In this document: positions 1 to 8,182 of the stretch, piece after piece
Layout: every line of letters begins with the position of its first letter
Position numbering within the stretch: the first letter of the stretch is position 1
Origin: Nonomuraea harbinensis
Lineage (GTDB): Bacteria > Actinomycetota > Actinomycetes > Streptosporangiales > Streptosporangiaceae
Length of the DNA: 64,000 nt
Assembly (NCBI RefSeq): GCF_019396385.1
Contig: NZ_JAHKRN010000008.1
Location: forward strand, 62,001-126,000
Reading direction: 5' to 3'
The notes under the pieces: generated by a model
Databases searched by the model: none
Told to the model about the DNA's origin: nothing
What the model saw: the letters and a program-made list of their open reading frames with translations, nothing else
Made by a program: the position numbers and the translations under genes

Positions 1-1560
1 AAGGAGCAGAGCGGTCACAGTGACAAGACCGACCTGGCCCACTTGCATCGCCTGTGGATCCGAGCGACCACCCCCGCTGAGGAGAGCGCGGAATCGCAGG
101 AATCCATCACCGTCCTGCTCCGGCCACCACGAGAGCGCGAGCCCGTCCGGCGCGCGGCGGCCGACGGGCGAGGCGTGGTCTGGACGAGCGCGGGGTTGGT
201 CATCGCCTGCCTCCTGATCCTGACGGCCAGCGCGCCGGGGAACCCGACGGGGTCCCCGGCCGGCCTCCCGCGGATCACAGGTCCGAGCTGGGTGCGTCCG
301 CCCGCCCCGGTGCCGGCCACGCTGTTCGGCGTCACCGTCAACAGCGCCACCGGGGCCATGCCGTCCTTCCGGATCGGCGCCGTGCGGCTGTGGGACAGCG
401 CGACCCGCTGGTCGCAGATCCAGCCAAGGCGTGGTGAGTTCGACTGGTCGACGCTCGATCGCCATGTCGAGGGTGCGCAGCGGTCGAGGCTGCCGGTGCT
501 GTTCGTCTTCGGTGGCACGCCTGGGTGGGCCAGTCCTACGGGCCCGCCGGCCCCCTACCCCGATGGTTCCCGCGCCGCGCCCCCGGACGACCTCGCCGAC
601 TGGGAGTCGTTCGTCCGTGCCGTGGCCGGCCGCTATCGGGGCCGGATCGCGGCATACGAGCTGTGGGTGCTCGGCAACGATCACCGCTTCACAGCGGGGA
701 CATCGGCACGCTGATCGAGATGACTCATCGCGCAGCACGGATCATCAGGAGAGCCGATCCCGAGGCCACCTTGGTGTGCCCCGGGATGGGGCGGCTGTGG
801 AGCCGCGACGGCCGCGACGCCCTGCGCAGGTTCGCGCAGCTCGGCGGCTACGGCCACGGTGATGTGGCAAGCGTGAAGCTGCACCAGCGCATCGCGTCCG
901 ATCCTCCCGAAACCATGCTGGAGCTGGCAGATCTCGCGGACCGGACCCTGCATGAAGCCGGGGTGCACCCACGGCTCTGGAGCACCGGGACCTCCTACAC
1001 ACTCCCCCTGGAGCGCCCGCTGGACGCCCTCACCGCGAGGGCCTACGCGGCTCGCTACTTCCTCGTCGGCCTCTACGCGCGCGGCTTGAACGTCGAACGC
1101 ATGTACTTCTACAACTGGGGCGGCACGAAGATCCCGATCGTCCTGCAGGCCGAGGGCGGCGTGCCGACCTCGGCCGCCCTGGCCGTCGAGCAGCTGCAAC
1201 GCTGGCTCGCTCACGCCTCCAGCCGATCGTGCGGTCATGGGGACGCCATCGGACTCCCCGCGAATGTCTGGCGGTGCGAGGTCACGGTCACCGGCGACGG
1301 CGGGACGCACGGGGCCGCGGTCATGTGGACGGTCGCGGGCACCGCCGAGATCCCGGCAAGCCGGGACACGACGACGCTGCGCCGACTCGACGGCACTTCC
1401 CACGCGGTGCGCCCAGGAGACACCATCACCGTCGGCCAGGAGCCGATCTTCGTCGAAGGCCAGAACCTCAGGCCATCGGTCTGCTGGGTCCGGTACGTGT
1501 GCGACGAGATCGGCGATCTCTCGATGAGATCGACTGCCAGGAGGAAGGTCTTACGGTCGT
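1..1560 (+). pseudogene. Decayed secreted/membrane-anchored glycoside hydrolase (GH39/clan A-like), frameshifted
   Basis: The reading frame is open from the left edge, so the true start may lie outside; a TTG at 43 is the first visible start. A hydrophobic anchor follows about 45 residues after that TTG. The sequence then looks like a clan-A (beta/alpha)8 hydrolase: VRLWDSATRW, GEFDWSTLD, the GGTPGWAS stretch and AAYELW. The frame breaks at about 680-700; the match continues one frame over (SGDIGTLIE onwards). At the expected acid/base position the usual W-N-E reads WVLGN, and at the expected nucleophile position (usually T-E before an aromatic stretch) the sequence reads STGTSY, which one GAG to GGG change would explain. 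Both catalytic glutamates therefore appear lost as well as the frame. The 3' end is uncertain because the shifted frame runs on antisense into the hicB gene. Confidence 0.7.
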
Positions 1561-2204
1561 CCGGGTTGGTGCATGCGGGAGAACCACTCATTGACGGCGG
1601 CTCGCAACCGCTCCTGGATGTTCGTCCGCGTCACGTCCTTGGCCAGGGTTTCCGGTCCCCCCATCGCCGGGGAGGCGCGGAAGACCAGCACCACGTCCAC
1701 ATCCTGAGGGGCTTCGCGTCGCGTCCGGCTGGCAAAGGAACCCGTTTCCCCGCGAGCTCTCACCTCTATGGCAACCACGTTGCTTCGCCCGAGATCGTCG
1801 TTGCCGCGCAGAAGCTGGTCCACGCGCTGGTGTGACAGACCGAGCAGCGTCGCCGTCTCCCGGAGCGAGTATCCCTTCTCGGTCAAGGCACGAGCGGCGA
1901 TGGTGGATCGCTCCTGCCACAGATCCTGCGCGGCGTCCAACCACGCACGCGCGCCCTTGGCCTCGCACAGCAACTCGCCTACGTCTTCAGGCAGGGCATA
2001 TGTGGTCTCGATGTCGAACGTGCTCTGCTCCGCATCGAGAATCGTCGCGATGAGGTCGCGAGCCATCGACTCGATCCTGGTCAGGGTCCGTGCCTGGGTT
2101 AGTGCGTTGAGTGGAGCCGGATCGGCGCCGTCGCCGGCAGCTGTGACCCGCGCCAGCCACCAGTCGTCCTCCTGCCAGACCTGCACTTCGTAGACGGGCT
2201 TCAT
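1551..2204 (-). CDS. hicB: HicB-family antitoxin with C-terminal helix-turn-helix
   Basis: 217 residues from the ATG that overlaps the end of the toxin gene (ATGA). The first 60 or so residues form a HicB-like partial RNase-H fold (YEVQVWQEDDWWLARV). A helix-turn-helix follows (TEKGYSLRETATLLGLSHQ, then RVDQLLRG), the part expected to bind the operator. The last 80 residues are a polar tail I do not recognise. Upstream in-frame ATGs exist at 2216 and 2306, but the ATGA coupling favours 2204. By family knowledge the antitoxin neutralises HicA and represses its own operon. The two inverted repeats in front of hicA fit that role. The 3' end abuts the decayed hydrolase on the other strand. Confidence 0.72.
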   Translation of the reverse strand: MKPVYEVQVWQEDDWWLARVTAAGDGADPAPLNALTQARTLTRIESMARDLIATILDAEQSTFDIETTYALPEDVGELLCEAKGARAWLDAAQDLWQERSTIAARALTEKGYSLRETATLLGLSHQRVDQLLRGNDDLGRSNVVAIEVRARGETGSFASRTRREAPQDVDVVLVFRASPAMGGPETLAKDVTRTNIQERLRAAVNEWFSRMHQPGRP

Positions 2205-2479
2205 TTGTCCATCCATCCCTTCCCCAGGTACGGCTCGAAGGTCGCCTCGATCTCCCGCGTCACCCGAGGAGCGAGGTCGCCAGGGTGTTGCGGGATCGTC
2301 GTCCACGCCAGCAGTTCCCCTTCCTCGTCATACAAGCCGACCATTTTGTGGGATCCCTTACCTCGTCGCCGCCCGTTCTGGCCCGAAACCTCATCAACGA
2401 CGTATGGGGCTTCGGCACGACGGGCTGCGGATCGCAGGCACCTCTCCACCTCGGTGGCAGTCTTCATTCCCTGAACCAT
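2201..2479 (-). CDS. hicA: HicA-family mRNA interferase-type toxin
   Basis: 92 residues, slightly longer than typical HicA. The signature is a double-stranded-RNA-binding-like fold with the G-S-H core (KGSHKMVGLY, His44), followed by the TTIPQHPGDL segment that matches the 'P-H-H' stretch of HicA. The family cleaves mRNA and is neutralised by HicB. It is the first gene of the pair and its TGA overlaps the hicB ATG. Two starts are possible, ATG at 2479 and ATG at 2467. No clear Shine-Dalgarno precedes 2479, and an A/T-rich TACTAA element lies about 20 bases upstream on the coding strand, so a leaderless or near-leaderless message is plausible. The sequence is divergent from model HicA proteins, so toxicity is inferred. 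Confidence 0.68.
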   Translation of the reverse strand: MVQGMKTATEVERCLRSAARRAEAPYVVDEVSGQNGRRRGKGSHKMVGLYDEEGELLAWTTIPQHPGDLAPRVTREIEATFEPYLGKGWMDK

Positions 2480-2488
2480 GGCGGCGGC

Positions 2489-2528
2489 GTCTAATTTAGT
2501 AGACAGATCAGCGTCTAGGAGACTAGAC
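2489..2528. promoter_or_regulatory. Twin inverted-repeat operator upstream of hicAB
   Basis: Two 16-bp inverted repeats of identical architecture, GTCTA-N6-TAGAC, occupy 2489-2504 and 2513-2528. Their centres are 24 bp apart, and the proximal copy is 10 bp from the hicA start codon. The arms are perfect in both copies, while the central six bases differ (as expected for spacer). The A/T-rich TACTAAAT of the proximal copy could double as the -10 box, so a bound repressor would block transcription directly. The placement fits autoregulation by HicB, which has a helix-turn-helix domain. Confidence 0.7.
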
Positions 2529-2566
2529 AGTAACTCCAGGTGTGTGCGCGTTCTACCTAAGGTGCG

Positions 2567-3667
2567 TCAGAGGGGGATCCACTCCTTGGACGTGGTGATC
2601 TCGTCCAGGATGGACGGGATCGGGTCCACGCCGAGGCCGGGCCCCGTCGGCACTGCCAGGTGGCCGTCCGAGAGTTCGAAGGGCTCGGTGAGGTCGGTGG
2701 CGAAGTAGCGGCGGGAGGCGGAGGTGTCGCCCGGGAGGGTGAAGCCGGGCAGGGCCGCCAGCGCCACGTTCGCCGCGCGGCCGAGGCCCGTCTCCAGCAT
2801 GCCGCCGCACCACACCGCGATCCCGTTGGCCCGGCACAGGTCGTGGACGCGGCGGGCCTCCAGGTAGCCGCCGAGGCGGCCGGGCTTGATGTTGATGATG
2901 GAGCAGGAGCCGAGGGCGATCGCCGCCGCCGCGTGCTCGGCCGACTCGATGGACTCGTCCAGGCAGACGGGGGTGCGCAACCGGCGGGCGAGCGCGGCGT
3001 GCTGGACGAAGTCGTCGTTGGCCAGCGGCTGCTCGATGAGCAGCAGGTCGAAGGCGTCCAGGCGGGCCAGGTGGCGGGCGTCGGCCAGGGTGTAGGCGGC
3101 GTTGGCGTCCACCTGGAGAAGCACGTCGTCGCCGAAGCGCTCGCGGACGGCGCGGACCGGCTCGATGTCCCAGCCGGGCTCGATCTTCAGCTTGATCCGC
3201 ACGTACCCCTCGGACAGGTAGCCCTCCACCGCGTCGAGCAGCCGCGGGATCGAGTCCATGATGCCCACCGAGACCCCGCACGGCACCCGGTCGCGGGACG
3301 CCCCGAGGTAGCGGCCGAACGACTCGCCCGACGCCCGCAGCTGCGCGTCCAGCACGGCCGTCTCCAGCGCGGCCTTGGCCATCCGGTGCCCCTTGACCGG
3401 TTCCATGGCCCGGCCGGCGGACTGCGCGTCCACGCTCGCGGGCAGCCTCGGCAGGAGGAAGCGGCGGATCACCTCGGCCGCGCCGTCCACGTACTCGGAG
3501 GAGTAGAGCGGCTCCGACATGGCCACGCACTCGCCCCAGCCCTCCGCGTCGGGCGTCACCACCCGCACCAGCAGCACGTCGCGGGCCGTCTCGGTGCCGA
3601 ACGAGGTGCGGAACGGGGCCACCAGCGGCATCGCGACCCGGCGCAGCTCGACTCCAGTGATCTTCAC
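2567..3667 (-). CDS. Enolase-superfamily o-succinylbenzoate synthase / N-acylamino acid racemase (MenC/NSAR type)
   Basis: 366 residues, full family length. An N-terminal capping domain is followed by a (beta/alpha)8 barrel with the diagnostic residues: the K-x-K pair in RIKLKIEPG, metal ligands in QVDANA (Asp), IEQPLA (Glu) and LDESI (Asp), and the second catalytic lysine in NIKPGRLGG. The start is a GTG in a GTGA overlap with the upstream GNAT gene. The family includes both the menaquinone enzyme OSBS and N-succinyl-amino-acid racemases. No other menaquinone gene is nearby, and the neighbours are a GNAT and a peptide transporter, so racemisation of N-acyl (probably N-succinyl) amino acids is the more likely job. 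Confidence 0.82.
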   Translation of the reverse strand: MKITGVELRRVAMPLVAPFRTSFGTETARDVLLVRVVTPDAEGWGECVAMSEPLYSSEYVDGAAEVIRRFLLPRLPASVDAQSAGRAMEPVKGHRMAKAALETAVLDAQLRASGESFGRYLGASRDRVPCGVSVGIMDSIPRLLDAVEGYLSEGYVRIKLKIEPGWDIEPVRAVRERFGDDVLLQVDANAAYTLADARHLARLDAFDLLLIEQPLANDDFVQHAALARRLRTPVCLDESIESAEHAAAAIALGSCSIINIKPGRLGGYLEARRVHDLCRANGIAVWCGGMLETGLGRAANVALAALPGFTLPGDTSASRRYFATDLTEPFELSDGHLAVPTGPGLGVDPIPSILDEITTSKEWIPL

Positions 3668-4461
3668 GCTCTCTCCACTACGTAGTACGACTTGTCGTGA
3701 AATCCGGTGACTCTGCGTCCCTCAGCCAGCATGTCACCCAGCGTCTCCCGTACGGCATGCCGCCAGGCCTTGGCCATGCCGGGGTCGGTGCGGCGCAGGC
3801 GCTCGACGTCCTCGGGCACGGCGACCAGGACGGTGGCGGCGTCGGCGCGGCCGGGCACCGGGCGCCCGCCGTCGCCGGCGAGCGCCACCACCGCGTCCGG
3901 CGGCACCGGTACGGGGGAGCGCGCACCCGAGACGAGGGCCTCGACGCGCCGGTCGGTGATCGGCCAGACCGCGAGCACCCGGTCGGCCTCGTCGCCCTGG
4001 TTGATCGCGTCGTCCATGACGCCGTAGAAGGCCGGCAGGTACTCCTCGGGCCGGGCGCCCAGCTTGGCCAGATTGAAGTGGGCGTTGCGGCGCACCAGCG
4101 GGTCGAACGTCCAGGTGATCCGGCTCACCCCGCGCTCCAGTGCCCACTGCCGCTGGTGCAGCTTCAGCGCGAACCCGGTGCCGGGGGAGCCCAGCACGCC
4201 GGTGATGTGCGAGTGCAGCGTGGCGTCCGCGCCGAAGAACGCCACGGACGCGCCCACCAGTCGCTCGCCGTCGAAGGCGCCCGCCACGTAGTTGCCCGCG
4301 TGCGCCATGGCCAGCATCAGCTCGGCGGTGATCGGCCGCCCGGCCGGCTCGAAGTGCCAGATGTCCTCGAACAGCGCCATGACCTGCTCGAACTCCGCGA
4401 TGCCGTGGAGCTCTCTGATGGCGTTCAAAGCTGTCGGCCCTCTCCGTGGGTCGGATGTCAC
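3664..4461 (-). CDS. GNAT-superfamily acyltransferase, partner of the NSAR-type racemase
   Basis: 265 residues from a GTG at 4461; an ATG at 4506 would add 15 residues but has no ribosome binding site, whereas a TAACGT box ends four bases before the GTG, allowing a leaderless message. The core has GNAT features (VAGAFDGERLVGASVAFF and the GTGFALKLHQRQWALERG acyl-CoA segment), and WTFDPLVRRNAHFNLAKLG is typical of the family of large predicted acetyltransferases found beside NSAR genes. In described NSAR pathways such a GNAT N-succinylates D-amino acids before racemisation. Its stop overlaps the racemase start, so the two are translationally coupled. The exact acyl donor is an inference. Confidence 0.75.
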   Translation of the reverse strand: MTSDPRRGPTALNAIRELHGIAEFEQVMALFEDIWHFEPAGRPITAELMLAMAHAGNYVAGAFDGERLVGASVAFFGADATLHSHITGVLGSPGTGFALKLHQRQWALERGVSRITWTFDPLVRRNAHFNLAKLGARPEEYLPAFYGVMDDAINQGDEADRVLAVWPITDRRVEALVSGARSPVPVPPDAVVALAGDGGRPVPGRADAATVLVAVPEDVERLRRTDPGMAKAWRHAVRETLGDMLAEGRRVTGFHDKSYYVVERA

Positions 4462-4531
4462 CGCGACGTTATGCCACCGCACCCCCGCCGGGATTCGTCC
4501 GGGCATACCAAGACGGCGGGCTTCTTCGTCG

Positions 4532-4561
4532 CCCCGCCCGAGGAGCCCGCTCTGGGCGGGG
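4532..4561 (-). terminator. G+C-rich hairpin after the M24-homologue gene
   Basis: Perfect 8-bp arms CCCCGCCC / GGGCGGGG enclose 14 bases and begin immediately after the stop of the M24-like gene. A second stem (GCGGGCT with AGCCCGC) overlaps it. There is no T-run, as is usual for actinobacterial hairpin terminators. It probably attenuates read-through from the transporter operon into the GNAT-racemase pair. Confidence 0.45.
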
Positions 4562-5632
4562 TCAGCGTTCGAGGACGGGGAGGGAGGAAGGGGCCGTGGT
4601 CAGGGGGCGGGGGCCGGATTCCGTGCACGCCACGATGTCGGCCACCCGGGCGCCGAACAGGTCGGGTACGTAGATCGCCGGTTCCAGGCAGAGCACCATG
4701 CCCGCTTCCAGCGGCGTGTCGTCGTCCGCGCGCAGCCGGGGGCCCTCGTCGGCGCCCAGCCCGACGCCCCGGCCCGCCCCGGGCGCCGCGAACCGGCCGT
4801 AGCCGCTGTCGTCGACGGCCTGCGCCACGGCAGCCGCCACCGCCGCTGCCGGCACGCCCGGCCGGGCCGCCGCCATCCCGGCGTGGCGGGCCGCCACCAC
4901 GACCGAGTACACGGCGTCGTAGTCCTCCGGCGGCTCGGCGACCGCGAACACCCGGGCCACCTCGGCGCAGTAACCGTCCCAGCGCGCGCTCAGCGACACC
5001 AGCAGCGCGTCCCCCGGATTGATCACCCGGTCGGATGGGGCGCTCCCCGGCGCGGCGGTGCCTGGACCGGCCGTGACCCGCACCGACAGCACCTCCTCGC
5101 ACCCCGCCTCCAGCGCCAGCACGCGCAGCCGGGTCGCCATGGCCCGCTCGGTGGCGCCGAACCAGGACAGCTCAGGGGCGCAGGCCAGCACGGACTCGGC
5201 GGCGAGCGCGGCCCGCTCGACCATCGCGACCTCGTACGGCTCCTTCCGCAGCCGCAGGGGCGCGAGCACCTGCCCGGCCGGGACCAGTTCCGCGTCGACG
5301 GCCAGCCCGAACAGCTCCCGCACCCGCATCTCGGGGTCCACCCCGACCCGCCGCACCCCCGGCGGCAGGTACGGGCGCGGGTCCGCGGTCTCGGCGGCCC
5401 CGTCCATCGTCACCACGAGGAAGCCGTCACCGCGCCCGCCGAGAAACCGGAAGTCCGGCGAGGGCCGCAGCACCAGCGCGTCGATCCCGTCCGCCGCCAT
5501 CCCCGCCCGTACGGCACTCAGCCGGTCCCCTCCGGAGACCGGAACGGACACGGCGGGGCGCGTCCGCTCCTCCCGCACGCCGCCCACCGGCCGGAGGTCC
5601 GGCGGGGGCTGGGAGGGGTCCGGCGGGTTCAC
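4562..5632 (-). CDS. M24 (pita-bread) peptidase homologue with degenerate metal site
   Basis: 356 residues from the GTG in a GTGA overlap with oppF. The N-terminal half resembles the creatinase/prolidase N-domain (RLSAVRAGMAADGIDALVL), the C-terminal half the M24 fold (INPGDALLVSLSARWDGYC, LEAGMVLCLEPAIYVPD). Of the five usual metal ligands only the Glu of LEPAIY is kept: the first Asp is Ser (VSLSA), the second is Glu (AEVARVF), the His of GHGxG is Arg (GRGVGLG), and the Glu of R-x-E-D is Ala (ARVADIV). The substrate histidines of the family are also missing. It is therefore unlikely to be a metallo-aminopeptidase. Creatinase shows that this fold can work without metal, so another hydrolase activity or a binding role is possible. 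Co-transcription with the peptide transporter ties it to imported peptides or amino-acid conjugates. Confidence 0.72.
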   Translation of the reverse strand: MNPPDPSQPPPDLRPVGGVREERTRPAVSVPVSGGDRLSAVRAGMAADGIDALVLRPSPDFRFLGGRGDGFLVVTMDGAAETADPRPYLPPGVRRVGVDPEMRVRELFGLAVDAELVPAGQVLAPLRLRKEPYEVAMVERAALAAESVLACAPELSWFGATERAMATRLRVLALEAGCEEVLSVRVTAGPGTAAPGSAPSDRVINPGDALLVSLSARWDGYCAEVARVFAVAEPPEDYDAVYSVVVAARHAGMAAARPGVPAAAVAAAVAQAVDDSGYGRFAAPGAGRGVGLGADEGPRLRADDDTPLEAGMVLCLEPAIYVPDLFGARVADIVACTESGPRPLTTAPSSLPVLER

Positions 5633-6540
5633 GACGGCTCGTGCAGCCAGCAGGCGACCGGCCCGAACTCCGGCTCCTTGACCCGGCACACGTCCATCAC
5701 CAGCGGGCACCGGGGATGGAACCGGCACCCCTGCGGCGGGTCCGCCGGGTCGGGGACGTCGCCCGGCAGTTCGGCCGGCAGCACCCCCATCCCGTCCGGC
5801 TTCGGGATCGCCCCCAGCAGGGCCTGCGTGTACGGGTGACGAGGCTCGGCCCACACCTCGGCCGTGTCGCCCACCTCGACGATCCGCCCCAGGTACATGA
5901 CCGCGATCCGGTCGGCGATCAGCCGCACCACCGACAGGTCGTGGCTGATGAACAGCAGCCCGGCCCCCGAGGAGACGGCCAGGTCCCGCATGAGGGTGGC
6001 CACCTGGGACTGGGCGGAGGCGTCCAGCGCCGAGATCGGCTCGTCGCCGATGAGCAGCCGCGGCCGCGCGGCCAGCGCCCGCGCGATCGCGATCCGCTGC
6101 CGCTGCCCGCCGGAGAACTCGTGCGGGTGCCGGGAGGCGAACTCGCGCGGCAGCCCCACCCGCTCCAGCAGGTCGGCCGGACTGCTCGTGGCGTCGCCCG
6201 CCACCCGCAGCCCGTCCGCGATCTGGTCGCCGACGCGGCGGCGCGGGTTCAGCGACGCGTACGGGTCCTGGAACACCATCTGGACCCCGGTCATCGTCCT
6301 GCGGCGCAGGCCCAGCGGCGTCACCGGCGTCCCCTCGAAGCTGATCGACCCCGAGGCGGCCCGGTTCAGCCCGACCACGGCGCGGGCCAGCGTGGACTTG
6401 CCGCAGCCGGACTCGCCGACCAGGCCCACCACCTCGCCCGCGCGCACCTCCAGGCTCGCCCCGGCGACCGCCCTGACCACGGGCCGGCCGGGGGTGCGGT
6501 GCTCGACGACCAGGTCGTCGATCTTCAGCAGGCTACTCAT
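5629..6540 (-). CDS. oppF: Oligopeptide ABC transporter ATP-binding protein (OppF/DppF-like)
   Basis: 303 residues, ATG in an ATGA overlap with oppD. It contains Walker A (GESGCGKST), Q-loop (VFQDPYASLNP), ABC signature (EFSGGQRQRIAIARAL), Walker B (LLIGDEP) and the H-loop (FISHDLS). The C-terminus carries the oligopeptide-transporter cysteine motif (GCRFHPRCPLVMDVC) characteristic of OppD/F subfamily ATPases. It energises uptake with OppD and the two permeases at the inner face of the membrane. Its stop overlaps the GTG of the M24 homologue. Confidence 0.9.
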   Translation of the reverse strand: MSSLLKIDDLVVEHRTPGRPVVRAVAGASLEVRAGEVVGLVGESGCGKSTLARAVVGLNRAASGSISFEGTPVTPLGLRRRTMTGVQMVFQDPYASLNPRRRVGDQIADGLRVAGDATSSPADLLERVGLPREFASRHPHEFSGGQRQRIAIARALAARPRLLIGDEPISALDASAQSQVATLMRDLAVSSGAGLLFISHDLSVVRLIADRIAVMYLGRIVEVGDTAEVWAEPRHPYTQALLGAIPKPDGMGVLPAELPGDVPDPADPPQGCRFHPRCPLVMDVCRVKEPEFGPVACWLHEPS

Positions 6541-7310
6541 GAGACCTCCGCGTCGGGCAGCGACGCCAGCAGCGTGCGCGTGTACGGGTGATCCGGCTCG
6601 CGCAGCACCCGGGAGCGCGGCCCGGTCTCCACGACCAGGCCGTCCTTCATCACGCTCACCTCGTCCGCGACCGCCGACATGACGCCCAGGTCGTGCGTGA
6701 CCAGCAGCACCGCCAGGCCCAGCTCGTCGCAGAGCCCGCGCAGCAGCCGCAGCACGCCCGCCTGCACGGTCACGTCCAGCGCGGTCGTCGGCTCGTCGGC
6801 GATGAGCACCTTGGGGGAGCAGGCCAGCGCCACCGCGATCGCGATGCGCTGCCGCATGCCGCCGGAGAACTGGTGCGGATAGCGCCGGTACGCCTCCTCC
6901 GCGCCGGGGATGCGCACCTTGCGCAGCAGCTCGACCGCCCGGTCCCGGGCCTCGGCCCTGCCGAGGCCGAGGTGGTGGCGCATGTGCTCGGTGAGCTGCC
7001 TGCCGACGGTCAGCATCGGGTGCAGGCTGGTGGCCGGGTCCTGGAAGACCATGGCGACCTCGCCGCCGCGCACCTTGTTCAGCTCCTTGGGCGGCAGCGT
7101 GAGCAGTTCGCGCCCCTCCAGCGCGATGCCGCCGGTGACGCGGGAGCCGTGCGGCAGCAGGCCGAGCACGGCCAGCCCGGTCATGGTCTTGCCCGAGCCG
7201 CTCTCGCCGGCCAGGCCGTGCACCCGGCCGGGCTCCAGCGTCAGGTCCACGCCGCGCAGGATGTCCTTCCCGCCGATCGTCACCTTCAGGTCCGTGATCG
7301 CCAGCGTCAC
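6537..7310 (-). CDS. oppD: Oligopeptide ABC transporter ATP-binding protein (OppD/DppD-like)
   Basis: 257 residues from a GTG in a GTGA overlap with oppC. Walker A reads GESGSGKT, the signature [16 protein letters not shown], Walker [13 protein letters not shown] and the switch histidine is in LVTHDLG. It is shorter than most OppD proteins (about 320 residues): it ends right after the [12 protein letters not shown] segment and lacks the C-terminal cysteine-rich extension that OppF here still has. I see this as lineage-typical truncation, since all ATPase motifs are intact. Confidence 0.9.
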   Translation of the reverse strand: MTLAITDLKVTIGGKDILRGVDLTLEPGRVHGLAGESGSGKTMTGLAVLGLLPHGSRVTGGIALEGRELLTLPPKELNKVRGGEVAMVFQDPATSLHPMLTVGRQLTEHMRHHLGLGRAEARDRAVELLRKVRIPGAEEAYRRYPHQFSGGMRQRIAIAVALACSPKVLIADEPTTALDVTVQAGVLRLLRGLCDELGLAVLLVTHDLGVMSAVADEVSVMKDGLVVETGPRSRVLREPDHPYTRTLLASLPDAEVS

Positions 7311-8182
7311 AGCGCACGCTCCTTGATCGCGCGAGCGGTACGGGGGTCCAGGGCGTCGCGGAGGGTGTCGCCGAGGAAGTTGAACGCGAGCACCACGGTC
7401 AGGATCGCCAGGCCCGGGAAGGTGGCGACCCACCAGCTGTCGAACACCTCGACGCCCGACGACACCATCGCCCCCCACTCGGGCGACGGCGGCTTGGCGC
7501 CCAGCCCCAGGAACGACAGGCCGGACAGCAGCAGCAGCGCGGTGCCGATGTCGAGCGTGGCCAGCACCAGGATGGGGCCGGTCACGTTCGGCAGCACGTC
7601 CACGCGGAGCGAGCGCCACGCGGAGAAGCCGAGCAGCCGCCCGCTCAGCACGAACTCCCGCTCCCGCACGCCCAGCACCAGCCCGCGGGTGACGCGCGCG
7701 TACGCGGGCCAGGCCACGACCAGCACGGCCAGCACCGCGTTGGTGAGGCTGGCGCCGAGCGCCGCGGCCACCACCATCGCCAGGATCACCGTCGGGAACG
7801 CGAACACCAGGTCCGCCAGCCGCATGATCGTCTCGTCCACCCATCGGCCGAAATATCCGGCGCAGGCGCCGAGGAGACCGCCGATCAGCAACGACAGCGC
7901 CACCAGCGCCAGGGTCAGCGGGATCGACACCCGAGCCCCGTGCATGACCCGCGACAGGATGTCGCGCCCGAGCTGGTCCGTGCCGAACCAGTGATCGGGC
8001 CCCGGCGGCGCCAGCCGCGGCAGCTCCTGGGCGAGCGGGTCGTGCGGCGCCAGCCAGGGCGCCGCCACCGCGATCACCAGCCAGGCCACCGCGATCACCA
8101 CGCCGGACACGGCGAGCGGCTGCCGCCAGGCCTGCGGCAGCCGGCCCAGCAGCCCCTTGCGGGCCAGGGGATCCCGCCTCAT
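7307..8182 (-). CDS. oppC: Oligopeptide ABC transporter permease (OppC/DppC-like)
   Basis: 291 residues from the ATG in an ATGA overlap with oppB. One N-terminal membrane helix (VSGVVIAVAWLVIAVAAPWL) is followed by the HWFGTDQLGRDILSRV motif typical of OppC, then five further hydrophobic segments. The EAA-like cytoplasmic loop (REREFVLSGRLLG) couples to the ATPases. It forms the heterodimeric channel with OppB. Confidence 0.92.
   Translation of the reverse strand: MRRDPLARKGLLGRLPQAWRQPLAVSGVVIAVAWLVIAVAAPWLAPHDPLAQELPRLAPPGPDHWFGTDQLGRDILSRVMHGARVSIPLTLALVALSLLIGGLLGACAGYFGRWVDETIMRLADLVFAFPTVILAMVVAAALGASLTNAVLAVLVVAWPAYARVTRGLVLGVREREFVLSGRLLGFSAWRSLRVDVLPNVTGPILVLATLDIGTALLLLSGLSFLGLGAKPPSPEWGAMVSSGVEVFDSWWVATFPGLAILTVVLAFNFLGDTLRDALDPRTARAIKERAL

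Noticed and set aside
2567..3667. Assignment as menaquinone-pathway MenC
   Set aside because: No other men gene nearby; GNAT and peptide transporter neighbours fit racemase function better, though biochemical promiscuity is possible.
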